From the NCBI GenBank assembly GCA_032821775.1, contig JAVLRN010000005.1, positions 682,001-746,000 on the forward strand: a stretch of DNA of 64,000 nt. Direction: 5' to 3'. A model generated the notes under the pieces. That model was not told the DNA's origin. It made no database searches and saw nothing but the letters and a program-made list of their open reading frames with translations. This DNA is from Sanguinoderma infundibulare (lineage: Eukaryota; Basidiomycota; Agaricomycetes; Polyporales; Polyporaceae). Made by a program: the position numbers and the translations under genes. Within the stretch, counting starts at the first letter, position 1. Every line of letters begins with the position of its first letter. Positions 9,172-18,064 of this stretch are shown one piece after another.

Positions 9172-12100
9172 TCAAGACGAACGCGAGCCCCCTCCGTGCT
9201 CCGTCCGCGCAACACACTTCGTAAGCTGTCCTACGGCGGGAGACGTCACGTCCCGCGGCAGGAGACTTGAGGAGATGGTGGGGCCACGGAGCAGTCGGAT
9301 CTCATCCGATACCGCAAGTTCCGTGGTGGGATAGATATGGCCGCGGTCCTGGAGCCGTTGGATATGCTCGAGGGCGCGCGGTTCGAGGATGGCCTCCCAG
9401 CCGAAGTCCAGTAGGGGCAGGACATCCGGGTGGAGTGGGCGGCGGTGAGTGTGGTGAACGAAATGTGCCGCGACGTCTTCTGGAGACATGCCGGCAGGCA
9501 CAGGCGAGAATGGAAGGGGAAGGCGGCTGCGAAGCTTGCTGTGGCGAAGCGACGCATGCGCGACCGCGTGGATGAGTTCGCTAAGAGGACTAGGAAGAAA
9601 ATCCAAGTCGTCTGGTGGGTCGACGGGACAGTCTGCGAACGTAAACGCCGTGGGGTTGACCGCGAGGAAGGCCAGGATGTCCGGGAATGGATCGAGCTCG
9701 GACAGGTATCGGGGGCGAAAGAGTTCGCCGCGGAAGTAGAGGGGGCATTCGGCGAGGATGTGATGGCGCGAATGTATGGGGTCCCCGAGGGAACCGCACC
9801 GACAGCGGTAAGGTTGTTGCGCGAAAGCGCGGAATTGTCGTCGGTATTCCCCAGTGGGGGCATGACCAGTCATCAACCGGGTGAGGCGGGAGTAGGTGGT
9901 GATGGATTTGTGACCGTGTGCGCGTATGAGCGATTTGCCGTCGTTGGGTAGGAACCGGACGGGGTAGGCGGTGGGAAGCCAGTGGGATCCCCAGAACGGT
10001 CGGCGGATGCGGGGACGGGTGGGGTCGCTGTCGTCGATGGCCATCTTTGTCCAGTCGAGCCAAAGGGTGTTGCCGATGCGGCGTTTGGCGTAAGCCAAGC
10101 GGGTGACTGTGGCTGGGGAATGTTGGGGAGGGTCGCGTTGTAGCGACGCGAGGTGCCCTGACGCAAGGGCATCCGCCTTCTCGTTGCCTATGATGCCCGA
10201 GTGGGACGGACACCACGAGAAGTAGAGGTGGTGCGCCGTGTCTCTTTCGAGCCAACGGCGGACCGAGGAGTTAATGGAGATGGTGAGGGGGTCGCCGGAA
10301 CCGGTAAGGAACCACGAACGTAACGTAGAGAGAGAGTCCATGAAAAAGAAAACGGAGACCTGAGACTGATGTAGTACATGATCCATAGCGAGGTCGAGGG
10401 CCTTCCACTCGGCGTCGTGTGCGAAGCCGAGGCCGGCGGGGGCCGCGTGTTCAGCTGAGATGGAGTGGAAGGAAGGGTAAGCAACGAAAGCGGCGGCCGA
10501 AGGGCCACCGGTGGGGGGGGCAGAGCCGTCCGTGTAGATAACTAAAGTGTCTGGGTCAGAATGAGCACGGTCGATGCGGGGTTGTAACGTAGATGCGATC
10601 CAGGAATGGAGGGCGTCATGGTTCGACTTCTTGGGGGGGGAGTCGTGGAAGAAATGGATGCGAGATGCGAAAGTGTCAATAGGTCGGCAGCCTGGGCGGC
10701 AGAGACGATGTAACGGATTAAAAGTAGGGAGCGGGGGGAGAGTGGAAGAGGTGGGGAGGGCGGTGATGCTGGAGACCACACTATGGTAGAGTGGTTTCTT
10801 GGGGTCGATAAGGGGAGGGAAGAAGGGCGTGTGTAAGCGTTTTTTAGGGAGAGTATATAAGGAGGGAAACAAGTTACGTATGGGGTGGGAGTGGTAAAGG
10901 GTATGGATACGTAAGCGGTAGGAGTTCTGGAGTTTGGCACCGAACAAGTGGATGGGGACGATGCCAGAGAGGATGTGGAGCGCACCGACGGGGGTGGTGG
11001 AGAAACACCCGGTGATCCAGCGGAGGGCCGCATGCTGGGCCGTGTGTAGCGGCTTGAGGAGGTGATAGGCACCCTTCTGGCGGTACCACACCTGGATGCC
11101 GTAGGTAAGTATAGGGCGGATGCAGGCCACGTACAATTGGCGGCGCTGGATGGGGGACAAGCCCCGTTGGGACGATCCGAGCATGCGGACCGCGGTTGTC
11201 GTGGAGCTGGTACGGCGAGCGAAATGTTGGACGTGGTGCTTCCAGGAGAGTCGAGAATCCAGGACGAAGCCCAGATGCGTGATCGTCGGCGAGGCCGGGA
11301 TGACCAGGGGGGCGGATGTCAGGGGTATGGTGAGGGGAAGAGACGCAAACGGGAGTTGGGAGGGGTTGTGCCCGGGGATGAAGTGAATAAGGGAAGTCTT
11401 TTCATGTTCGATGGTGAGACCGAGGCCGGTCAGGATGCGTATAGTAAGGGAGTAAAGATCGGAGAGGAGGGTGATGTTTTCATGAACGGAAGGGGACGAT
11501 ACCATAAGGTTGCCGTCGTCTACGTATAAGTGAGAGTAGGAAAAACGATGACATTGCGAGTTGTAACGGAAATAGTCAGCGAGTGCGTACATCAATATCG
11601 AGGCAGGGATGGCGGAGAGAGTGGGGGACAAGGAGGAGCCTTGGCCCACCCCGACACTGGGGATGGTGAAGTCGTCTGACGAAGCGGCTCCGAAGCGAAA
11701 GGAAGAGGAACGGGGGAGTAGGTAAGCTCTGAGCCAGGATATGAACGAGGGGGGGAAGCCGCGACGAACGCACACAGCGATAAGCAAAGAGTGGTTTATG
11801 GAAGGAAAAAACTGGGCGATGTCGAACCCAAGCATGGATGTGACAAGACGGTGGCGCCATGACGCGTGGATGTGCTGTACAGTGTAGGTGACCGCGTCGA
11901 CAGTGCTATGTTTCCACGTCGACCCGAACTGGCAGGGGTGGATGACGCCGTGTGCTTGGGCGTCGAACGCGAGGCGGGTGTTGATGACTTTCTCCATCCA
12001 CTTGGCGATGGTGGAGAGGAGGACGATGGGGCGATACGCCTTGATGCGGGAGTAATCCGGTTTGTTGGGCTTGGGGATGACGACCGTGACGGCGCGGCGG

Positions 12101-13932
12101 AATTCCGCCGGCCAGACGGCAAGCGTGAAAAGGGAGTTGAAGAGGGAAGTGAAAGCTAGTAGGAAGGCGCGAACGTGTCTAGGGGAGGAGGAAGAGTGGG
12201 AGGTAACGTATTTCAGGAAGGACCAAGGTACGTGGTCCCAGCCTGGGGTGGAGCGGGGTCGGCACGCTGCAAGGGCGTCCGTCAACTCCTGGGAGGAGAA
12301 GGGGGGCCAGTCGCGTTCGTCGAGTTTCTTGAGTTGTTCGACGAGTTCAAGTGAGACGGGCCGAGTCGCGGTGCTGTGGAAGTGGCTGTCAAGGGTGGAG
12401 AAGAGGGTGTCGTCTGACGTGATCGGGGCTCCGGTATCGTCGCGGAGACCTACGTAGTCGTGGATGCGCCGGGGGCGGGCCCAGCGCATGAGGGCAAAGA
12501 TGTCCCTGTCTTCAGTGCTGACCTCGTGGATGCGACGTTCGAAGAACGTGTTCTTGGCCTTGCGGATCGCGCGGAAGTAGTCCGTGCGGGCGTCCTTCCG
12601 GGCCTCCTGCTCTCGCGGAGAGAGTTGGTGGTCCGTGGAGAAGCGGTCGCGTGCGGGTGAGGACCGGGTGGCATTGTGGGACTGCCACGGGGCGGTGTCG
12701 CGGAGGACTTGGAAGAGGTGCCTCCGGGCAGCCTTGACGGACGAATCGTACCACGACTGTTGTCGGATGGATGGGCGACGAGGTTGGGCAAAGGAGTCCC
12801 AAGTCTCCGTGACGGTGTCGAAGATCAGCGTGACAGCCGCTTCAGCCGCTGCCTTGGAGTCGAGAGGGAGGAGGGGAGGAAGGGTGTCCGAGTCGAGGGG
12901 GAGAGAGATGGTAGGGTAAAAAACGTGAAGAAGAGAATCAGACAGCGTAGAAAGATAGTCCGGCATATCGTCCAATGGGACGCCGGGAGGGCCAAAAAGA
13001 GAGTGTGGTGTAATAGAGAGAGACGTATGTATCAAAGCGTGGTCGGAGAGGCCGCGACCATGGAGGTCGACGCGAATAGAGTCAGAAAGAGCGGGGGAGT
13101 TGGGGGTCCATACGAGGTCGATGACCGTCCCGCGTAAGGAAGAATTATCCGGGACATGGGTAACAACATCCGGGGGGGAGAGGAGACGCAGGTCCCACAA
13201 ACCAAGGAAGGAGTCCAGAGCAGCGAGAGTGGTACGAGAGGACGAAGTGGGGTAAGAAGGGTCCCAATCGGGACTATGGACGTTAAAGTCGCCACCGACA
13301 CAACGAATATGAGAAGGAAGACGAGGACCAAGGGAAGAAAGGTAATCGAACAAAACAGCAGGGTGATTACTGTCGTTGTAGAGGTTGAGTATGTAAAGGG
13401 GGGGTTCGCGTGCCGACAGTTGAATGCCGACCAGTAAAGCGTCCCGAGAGGTGACGGACGGGTGTAAAGACACCCGATGCCGCGGGAAGCGGTGGTTAAT
13501 GTAGCAAACCGCACGAGGATGCGGTTTGTGCTCATCCTTGACCAGCGGCTCGATGAGCTGCCAGTTGGGGTTAGCCTGTGTGCCAAAGTAGAAGTTGTCA
13601 GCAGTGCGGTCCCCAGGACCGGAACTGTTGTGTTTGCCGCCGCAGGCGGGAATAGCCTTGATTTTGCCATACCAAGGTTCCTGGATGCATAGGACGTCTG
13701 TGTTAGCCGCAAGGGACGCAAGAAGAGAGGAAACTTGAGCCGAGCTGCGGTGCGCGTTGTGGAACACGACCTTCAGCTCAGAGAACGTGGAGGCGCGAGG
13801 GGAGGAATGGGGACGGGGGAGAGGAGGAGGGGGTGTAGTAGTAGCAGGGGGGTCGTCTGATATCCTGAGATTGTCAAAAAGTGAGTGGAGTTCGTCGACA
13901 GCGACGGAGAAGTGGTCAGAGTGTGAAGACAT
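9172..13932 (-). CDS. LINE ORF2: endonuclease - reverse transcriptase - RNase H
   Basis: 1586-aa replicative polyprotein. Residues about 50-300 form an apurinic-type endonuclease: HNAHRS, IQEPWYG, GGDFNVHSPDWDP (catalytic D215, N217) and GLSDHALIH. The reverse transcriptase spans about 560-900: VIPKPNKPDYSRIKAYRPI, DIAQFFPSINHSLL, GVGQGSSLSPTLSAI, and the catalytic box LYVDDGN with YVDD at 803-806. RNase H follows at about 1130-1270: IYTDGSAP (D1135), a Glu in DAEWKALDLAMDH, MDSLSTL, and SHSGIIGNEKADALASG; together these supply a D-E-D-D set. A Cys/His region (YRCRCGSLGDPIHSRHHILAECPLY) lies near 1390. All catalytic residues I looked for are present, so the protein appears functional. It starts with ATG inside TAATG, overlapping the ORF1 stop by one base. 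Confidence 0.95.
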   Translation of the reverse strand: MSSHSDHFSVAVDELHSLFDNLRISDDPPATTTPPPPLPRPHSSPRASTFSELKVVFHNAHRSSAQVSSLLASLAANTDVLCIQEPWYGKIKAIPACGGKHNSSGPGDRTADNFYFGTQANPNWQLIEPLVKDEHKPHPRAVCYINHRFPRHRVSLHPSVTSRDALLVGIQLSAREPPLYILNLYNDSNHPAVLFDYLSSLGPRLPSHIRCVGGDFNVHSPDWDPSYPTSSSRTTLAALDSFLGLWDLRLLSPPDVVTHVPDNSSLRGTVIDLVWTPNSPALSDSIRVDLHGRGLSDHALIHTSLSITPHSLFGPPGVPLDDMPDYLSTLSDSLLHVFYPTISLPLDSDTLPPLLPLDSKAAAEAAVTLIFDTVTETWDSFAQPRRPSIRQQSWYDSSVKAARRHLFQVLRDTAPWQSHNATRSSPARDRFSTDHQLSPREQEARKDARTDYFRAIRKAKNTFFERRIHEVSTEDRDIFALMRWARPRRIHDYVGLRDDTGAPITSDDTLFSTLDSHFHSTATRPVSLELVEQLKKLDERDWPPFSSQELTDALAACRPRSTPGWDHVPWSFLKYVTSHSSSSPRHVRAFLLAFTSLFNSLFTLAVWPAEFRRAVTVVIPKPNKPDYSRIKAYRPIVLLSTIAKWMEKVINTRLAFDAQAHGVIHPCQFGSTWKHSTVDAVTYTVQHIHASWRHRLVTSMLGFDIAQFFPSINHSLLIAVCVRRGFPPSFISWLRAYLLPRSSSFRFGAASSDDFTIPSVGVGQGSSLSPTLSAIPASILMYALADYFRYNSQCHRFSYSHLYVDDGNLMVSSPSVHENITLLSDLYSLTIRILTGLGLTIEHEKTSLIHFIPGHNPSQLPFASLPLTIPLTSAPLVIPASPTITHLGFVLDSRLSWKHHVQHFARRTSSTTTAVRMLGSSQRGLSPIQRRQLYVACIRPILTYGIQVWYRQKGAYHLLKPLHTAQHAALRWITGCFSTTPVGALHILSGIVPIHLFGAKLQNSYRLRIHTLYHSHPIRNLFPSLYTLPKKRLHTPFFPPLIDPKKPLYHSVVSSITALPTSSTLPPLPTFNPLHRLCRPGCRPIDTFASRIHFFHDSPPKKSNHDALHSWIASTLQPRIDRAHSDPDTLVIYTDGSAPPTGGPSAAAFVAYPSFHSISAEHAAPAGLGFAHDAEWKALDLAMDHVLHQSQVSVFFFMDSLSTLRSWFLTGSGDPLTISINSSVRRWLERDTAHHLYFSWCPSHSGIIGNEKADALASGHLASLQRDPPQHSPATVTRLAYAKRRIGNTLWLDWTKMAIDDSDPTRPRIRRPFWGSHWLPTAYPVRFLPNDGKSLIRAHGHKSITTYSRLTRLMTGHAPTGEYRRQFRAFAQQPYRCRCGSLGDPIHSRHHILAECPLYFRGELFRPRYLSELDPFPDILAFLAVNPTAFTFADCPVDPPDDLDFLPSPLSELIHAVAHASLRHSKLRSRLPLPFSPVPAGMSPEDVAAHFVHHTHRRPLHPDVLPLLDFGWEAILEPRALEHIQRLQDRGHIYPTTELAVSDEIRLLRGPTISSSLLPRDVTSPAVGQLTKCVARTEHGGGSRSS

Positions 13933-13934
13933 TA
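13930..13934 (-). promoter_or_regulatory. TAATG stop-start overlap between ORF1 and ORF2
   Basis: On the minus strand the ORF1 stop TAA (13934-13932) and the ORF2 start ATG (13932-13930) share one base. UAAUG is the arrangement for which termination-coupled reinitiation was shown in the silkworm LINE SART1. Use of the same mechanism here is inference. Confidence 0.75.
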
Positions 13935-16900
13935 GAGTCCTGCCCCCACGGGCGCGGGAACATCAGGGAAAACTTCGGTGATGTGAGCATGTGGAACCGT
14001 ATAGTAGGTGCGGGGGGCGGCATTGTGTTGGCCGGGGGGGGCGGGTCCTTGCAAATGCTGGCCGAGAGGGTGGGGCGCGCTGCAGCGCCGACAGAACGGC
14101 TGGTAAACGGGGGTGGAAGAGGAGGGGGTGCGGAAGAACCCGTCGGCATCAGCAGCCATGCGCGACGGGCCCGGGTTAGCAGTGGGGGAAGCGGGGTTGC
14201 GACGGGAGACGTGAACACCGAACTCATGCCGACAGCGGCACGAGCGGCAGTAAGGGCCGGAGGCCGGGGGGCGGACATGGACGCCGAACTTGTGGGAGAC
14301 GCCGCAGGAGCGGCAGGGGACGGGCAGCCCCATTTGGCGGGCCACGTTAGGGTTCTGTGAAGGCCGGTTGATTTCAGCAAGCCGCGCGCGGCGGCGGGGA
14401 CACGCGGGAGAGGTAGAGGGATGATCGCCCCCGCAGTTGGCACAGGCCTCAACGGCGGTGGGGGCGACCGCAACGTGATCATACGTACGATGGGCCCCGG
14501 CGCAGACGGCGCACTTGGGGGCTTTGCGGCAGGAGGTCGTGGGGTGGTCCAGGCCCTGGCAGTTAGCGCAGAGTCGGACCGTTTGGCGGGTGGGGCAGAG
14601 CGAGGCCGGGCGAAGGCCAACCCCAAACTCGAATTCTAGAGGCTTGTTGTGGAGGAGACGGGCACGCGCGAAGAGGTGAGACTCCTCGCGTATGTCGATG
14701 TAGAGAGAGGCGGCATCAGGGGAGGGGTTGGGGAGCCACCGAGCGCCAATGATACAGTCAGCAGGGATGGAGTGCCACGGCGATGATGCCGGAGCGCGAG
14801 CCGCAGCTTCTCTGGCACAAAGAAGAGGGTCAATTTCTACGGTGTCACCCCCGAGGAGGTGCATGCGCGAGGGAATGGAGTGAACGACGAAGGCAGTGAA
14901 ATACTTAAAACCAGAGCTCTCCAGGGTCGGGAGCTTGAGAAGTTCGCCAACAGAAATGTCGAGGAGCTCGATGAAATCGGCAGAAAGGGTGCCGGGGGTG
15001 ACGATGGAGAGGGCGTAGCCGGCCGGACCCCAATGGACGGCCGAGATGGCGATGTTGTTGGAGGCGAGGTGTCGGCGGATGTTGGCCTCAGGTTCCCGGA
15101 GGTGGGGTGGGAAAGGGCGGTCGAAGCGGTATTGCCGAGCAGTGGCGTGCCCCTTGGGGAGGGCAGAGACCTTAGAGTTGATGACTTCGTCGACGTTAAT
15201 TCGTGGGGGACCGCGGGACCACGCCGACGGTCTGGTGGAAGGCGTTTGGGGGGATTGATGGGAGGCGGCAGTCTGGGGGGGGTTAGCAGGGGGAGCGGCC
15301 GGAACCACGGGAGCAGGGACGATAGGGGGGGAAGGAGGGCGGGGAGGGAGGGAGGTGGGGGCGGGAGTGGTGACCTTGGGGGTGGCAGGCTTGGGCGGAG
15401 GCGGTGCGGCCGTGGCGGGGCCAGCGGTGCCGGGGGATGCCGCAACGGCGTAAGAAACGCCAGCGACCGTCTTGCCCTTCTTTCGCTTGGAGGCGGCAGA
15501 GCGGGCGTGCTTGGTGGTGGGATGGGGCCCCTTGCACGTAGCGCAGCGGGGGCCGGCAGCCGGGACGTGACCGGGGAAGGGAGTGCTTTCGCGCTCCATG
15601 GCGGCCGGGGTGAATCGCACCCTCGGAGCGGGAGAGGGGTCGACGGGGGCGGAGTTGTGTACGGAGTGCATGGAGCCGGCGGTGCCGACCGACGTGACTC
15701 CTCGCATGGGTGAAGGAGGGGAAGGGGAGCGAGGGGGGGCCGCGGCTTGCGCGGGACACCCCGCCGCGGAGGCCTGTGGGAAGTAAGCAGCGTACGGATG
15801 GTCAGGGGAAGCAAAGGCGGCAACAAAAGAGTCCTTGACGAGCAGGGAGAGACGGAGGGCAGAGTCAAAGACAAACGAGTAGGTGTACATAAGGAAATGA
15901 AGAACGCAAGGGGGGAGGGCGAGGCAGCGGGCGAGTTCGTACGTAGTGAAATCGGCGCGCGAAGAGATACGGGGACGTTCGAGGAAGAAAAGGGAAGTAC
16001 ACTCCTGGAGCAGGGCCAGGTCGAGAGGGGAGACGTCAGAGAGCATCTCGATAACCTTACTGGGAAGTTCGTCGTCGATAGGGGAGTCAGGGAGGGAGGC
16101 GTTGGGGAGGAGTCGTGCGATACACAGGTATGCGTCGCGACGGGCTTCACCGTCGGCTTGGAGGAACGTGTCCGCGTCCCAGGCGCGGTTGATGTCGTTG
16201 ACAGTCGGGTCAGCGAGGGCTTCCGGGGGGACCTGATCCGGGGTGCTCTCGGTGAGAGCGTTCAGACCGTACTGGATCCTGGTGAGCTGGATGGCGGTGT
16301 TGTCGAAATCGACGAATGGAATGGACGAGCGGTCGATGGAGGGGGGAGGGGACATGGCCCAAGGCAGGTGTGGTTGGAGGGTGGCCACGTGAGCGAAGTA
16401 GCTCAGGAGTGGCGGAAGGCGGCTGGTGTCGACGACGGCCGTCGGGGGAGGAGCGCGGGTGGGGGTGAACGCCGGGGCGGGGGTCGGGATGCCAGAGGTA
16501 GAGGGAATGGTCTGGGCGTGGCTGGACTGTGCACCAGACGAGGACGGGGTGGGAACAGAGAGTGGGGGCGGCAAATGGGGGGAGGGAGGGGGGGCCGCCC
16601 CTCGGGGGACGGGCGTGGGAGTGAGGGTGACAGGGGAGGTCATGTCATGAAGGTGGGCGTTCTGAAGGGTGTTGATCTGCAAGACGTGTTGGGCGTCCTC
16701 GATGATGGCGGTCAGGCTGAGCTGTGCCACCGGGACGGGCGGGGCCGGAGAAGAGGCTTGGGTGGACAGGCCGGGAGGGCGGGCCGTGGGAGCGGAAGAC
16801 GGGGTGAGGGTGACCGGGGAGGCAAAGTCGTGGATGGGGCCTGGGAAGGGCACGTCGCTGGGGGCAGGCAGGCACGCCTGCACCACGAGGCGGGCAGCGG

Positions 16901-17153
16901 TGTCGTCGGAGACGCGAACGTCGGGGTCCGCGTCGTCATCAGTCGAGCAGTCGTCGTCGTCGTCGTCGGCGTCGCCCTCGTCCTCGTCCATAGGGGCGGG
17001 GGCCCCGGCCTGGTCGGGGGAAGGGGCGGGGATGTGGAGAGACGTCTCCTCCGGAACGGAGGTGGGGACGGTGAAGTTGGCTGCAAGCCGGTGTTGCGCC
17101 GAATTCTCAAGATAAACAATGGCAGAAGGAGGGGGATTGTCGCTGGGATCCAT
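13932..17153 (-). CDS. LINE ORF1: gag-like RNA-binding protein with zinc-knuckle array
   Basis: 1073-aa ORF1, unusually long. Start is the ATG at 17153 (MDPSDNPPPSAI); the frame is open slightly further upstream but without an ATG. The N-terminal half is Pro/Ser/Ala-rich with an acidic stretch (DEDEGDADDDDDDCSTDDD). The C-terminal half carries Cys/His motifs. One classical CCHC knuckle, CANCQGLDHPTTSC, starts at about residue 862. A variant, CANCGGDHPSTSPAC, follows. Five motifs fit C-x2-C-x3-H-x4-H exactly: CATCKGPHPTTKH (from about 537), CAVCAGAHRTYDH, CRSCGVSHKFGVH, CRSCRCRHEFGVH and CRRCSAPHPLGQH (from about 1021). The protein probably binds element RNA in the RNP. The region between about 640 and 860 is conserved-looking but unassigned. 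Confidence 0.9.
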   Translation of the reverse strand: MDPSDNPPPSAIVYLENSAQHRLAANFTVPTSVPEETSLHIPAPSPDQAGAPAPMDEDEGDADDDDDDCSTDDDADPDVRVSDDTAARLVVQACLPAPSDVPFPGPIHDFASPVTLTPSSAPTARPPGLSTQASSPAPPVPVAQLSLTAIIEDAQHVLQINTLQNAHLHDMTSPVTLTPTPVPRGAAPPPSPHLPPPLSVPTPSSSGAQSSHAQTIPSTSGIPTPAPAFTPTRAPPPTAVVDTSRLPPLLSYFAHVATLQPHLPWAMSPPPSIDRSSIPFVDFDNTAIQLTRIQYGLNALTESTPDQVPPEALADPTVNDINRAWDADTFLQADGEARRDAYLCIARLLPNASLPDSPIDDELPSKVIEMLSDVSPLDLALLQECTSLFFLERPRISSRADFTTYELARCLALPPCVLHFLMYTYSFVFDSALRLSLLVKDSFVAAFASPDHPYAAYFPQASAAGCPAQAAAPPRSPSPPSPMRGVTSVGTAGSMHSVHNSAPVDPSPAPRVRFTPAAMERESTPFPGHVPAAGPRCATCKGPHPTTKHARSAASKRKKGKTVAGVSYAVAASPGTAGPATAAPPPPKPATPKVTTPAPTSLPPRPPSPPIVPAPVVPAAPPANPPQTAASHQSPQTPSTRPSAWSRGPPRINVDEVINSKVSALPKGHATARQYRFDRPFPPHLREPEANIRRHLASNNIAISAVHWGPAGYALSIVTPGTLSADFIELLDISVGELLKLPTLESSGFKYFTAFVVHSIPSRMHLLGGDTVEIDPLLCAREAAARAPASSPWHSIPADCIIGARWLPNPSPDAASLYIDIREESHLFARARLLHNKPLEFEFGVGLRPASLCPTRQTVRLCANCQGLDHPTTSCRKAPKCAVCAGAHRTYDHVAVAPTAVEACANCGGDHPSTSPACPRRRARLAEINRPSQNPNVARQMGLPVPCRSCGVSHKFGVHVRPPASGPYCRSCRCRHEFGVHVSRRNPASPTANPGPSRMAADADGFFRTPSSSTPVYQPFCRRCSAPHPLGQHLQGPAPPGQHNAAPRTYYTVPHAHITEVFPDVPAPVGAGL

Positions 17154-17248
17154 AGTAGAGGTGACCAAGTATGCGGAGTACGAGGAGGGGGAGGGTACGG
17201 GATGGGCGCCTAAACGCGATGGTGGTGGTACTGGGTCAAGAAGCGATG
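17154..17248 (-). other. LINE 5' UTR and probable internal promoter
   Basis: 95 nt between the 5' target-site duplication and the ORF1 ATG. LINEs of this type usually start transcription at their own first base, so any promoter would be here or inside ORF1. No specific motif is recognised. Confidence 0.4.
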
Positions 17249-17263
17249 GGCTAACGCGCAGTC
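17249..17263. repeat. target-site duplication, copy at LINE 5' end
   Basis: GGCTAACGCGCAGTC, a perfect match to 8959-8973. It fixes the 5' boundary of the element at 17248 and shows that the insertion kept both ORFs rather than being 5'-truncated within them. Confidence 0.95.
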
Positions 17264-18064
17264 AACAATCAGGTTGGCATGGGCGAGCCGACGAGGATTT
17301 TCACGGCGAACCCGAGGAATGCCGGATGGTGGCTGTTACATACTGGAAGTGATCCTCGTTGTCAGGCACGATCGACCACAGCGTTCAAGATCACGCATGC
17401 TCGATCAATATTCCAATGTTTGCCGAGACCAGGCGCATCAGGCGCATCAGACGCGCCCATACACGCTACACAGACCCAACCTTCGAATTCGTTCCGATCA
17501 TCCCGCCGGACCCGGACCCCGTCTACGTCGAGCAACTCCACAGTGGCGATCCTCTCGCTCGCAAACTTCGGGGAACGTCTAACGGCTAAACGGCACCCAC
17601 AGCGCAAACAAGATAAGCCGCTGTGCGGAGCCAATCGAACAGTGTCAGAGTCGAGAGGGTTAACGCGCATGTCCAGTTTTTTGAGATGTAAGCATATGTA
17701 CAATGCATTGGGGACGAGATCGAGAGCGGATCGAAGGATCGTAAGACATATCCACATATTAAGGCTACAGTACACACTACAGATGCGACAGCGCTGAGGT
17801 CGACGAGCGCACGACGAATATCATACTTACATACACATGTATCAGCGAAAGGCGTGCGTGGACGCCACAGGGAACCGATCATTGGAAAGACAAAACGCGG
17901 TGATGCTGGAAGGCTTGGAAGGGAAGCGAAGAAGAACACGGGAAGCGTGGAGGACAACATGGCCAACTACGGACAACAACGGCAGCGTACGGTAGTCTAC
18001 TACAGAGTATACAAGACAACAAATTATCAATTCCACAACAAATGTCCCATGACGCCGCACGAGC
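17264..18064. other. intergenic region beyond the LINE
   Basis: About 800 bp between the LINE and the stop codon of the Zn2Cys6 gene. Before insertion this was contiguous with 8958 and lay upstream of the secreted-protein gene. Open frames of 137 and 172 aa on opposite strands overlap each other and show no motifs. Nothing else was seen. Confidence 0.5.

Larger units (their letters stand above)
8974..17248 (-). mobile_element. complete non-LTR retrotransposon (LINE, Tad-like)
   Basis: Element of about 8.28 kb, transcribed on the minus strand. Its boundaries are set by a perfect 15-bp target-site duplication and a 23-nt A tail. Order 5' to 3': 5' UTR of about 95 nt (17248-17154), ORF1 with zinc-knuckle-like motifs, ORF2 with endonuclease, reverse transcriptase and RNase H, 3' UTR of 175 nt (9171-8997), then poly-A (8996-8974). 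No frameshift or stop interrupts either ORF, and the duplication has not decayed, so the insertion looks young and possibly still competent. EN-RT-RNH order with a gag-like ORF1 is known from the fungal Tad clade and from I and R1-group elements. Clade assignment is by architecture, not phylogeny. The plus strand across this region carries long antisense frames that are not genes. Confidence 0.95.

Noticed and set aside
9430..9951. plus-strand frame over the end of LINE ORF2
   Set aside because: Antisense shadow of the ORF2 C terminus.
17154..17168. five extra N-terminal residues on LINE ORF1
   Set aside because: The frame opens there with TTG; the first ATG is at 17153.
15747..17213. 488-aa plus-strand open frame
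   Set aside because: It is antisense to LINE ORF1, Gly/Arg/Val-rich as expected from the complement of Pro/Ala/Ser codons, and has no motifs. Shadow frame.
8974..17248. site-specific or telomeric LINE (R1/R2/SART-like target)
   Set aside because: The target duplication is neither rDNA nor telomeric repeat, and the flanks are ordinary unique sequence.
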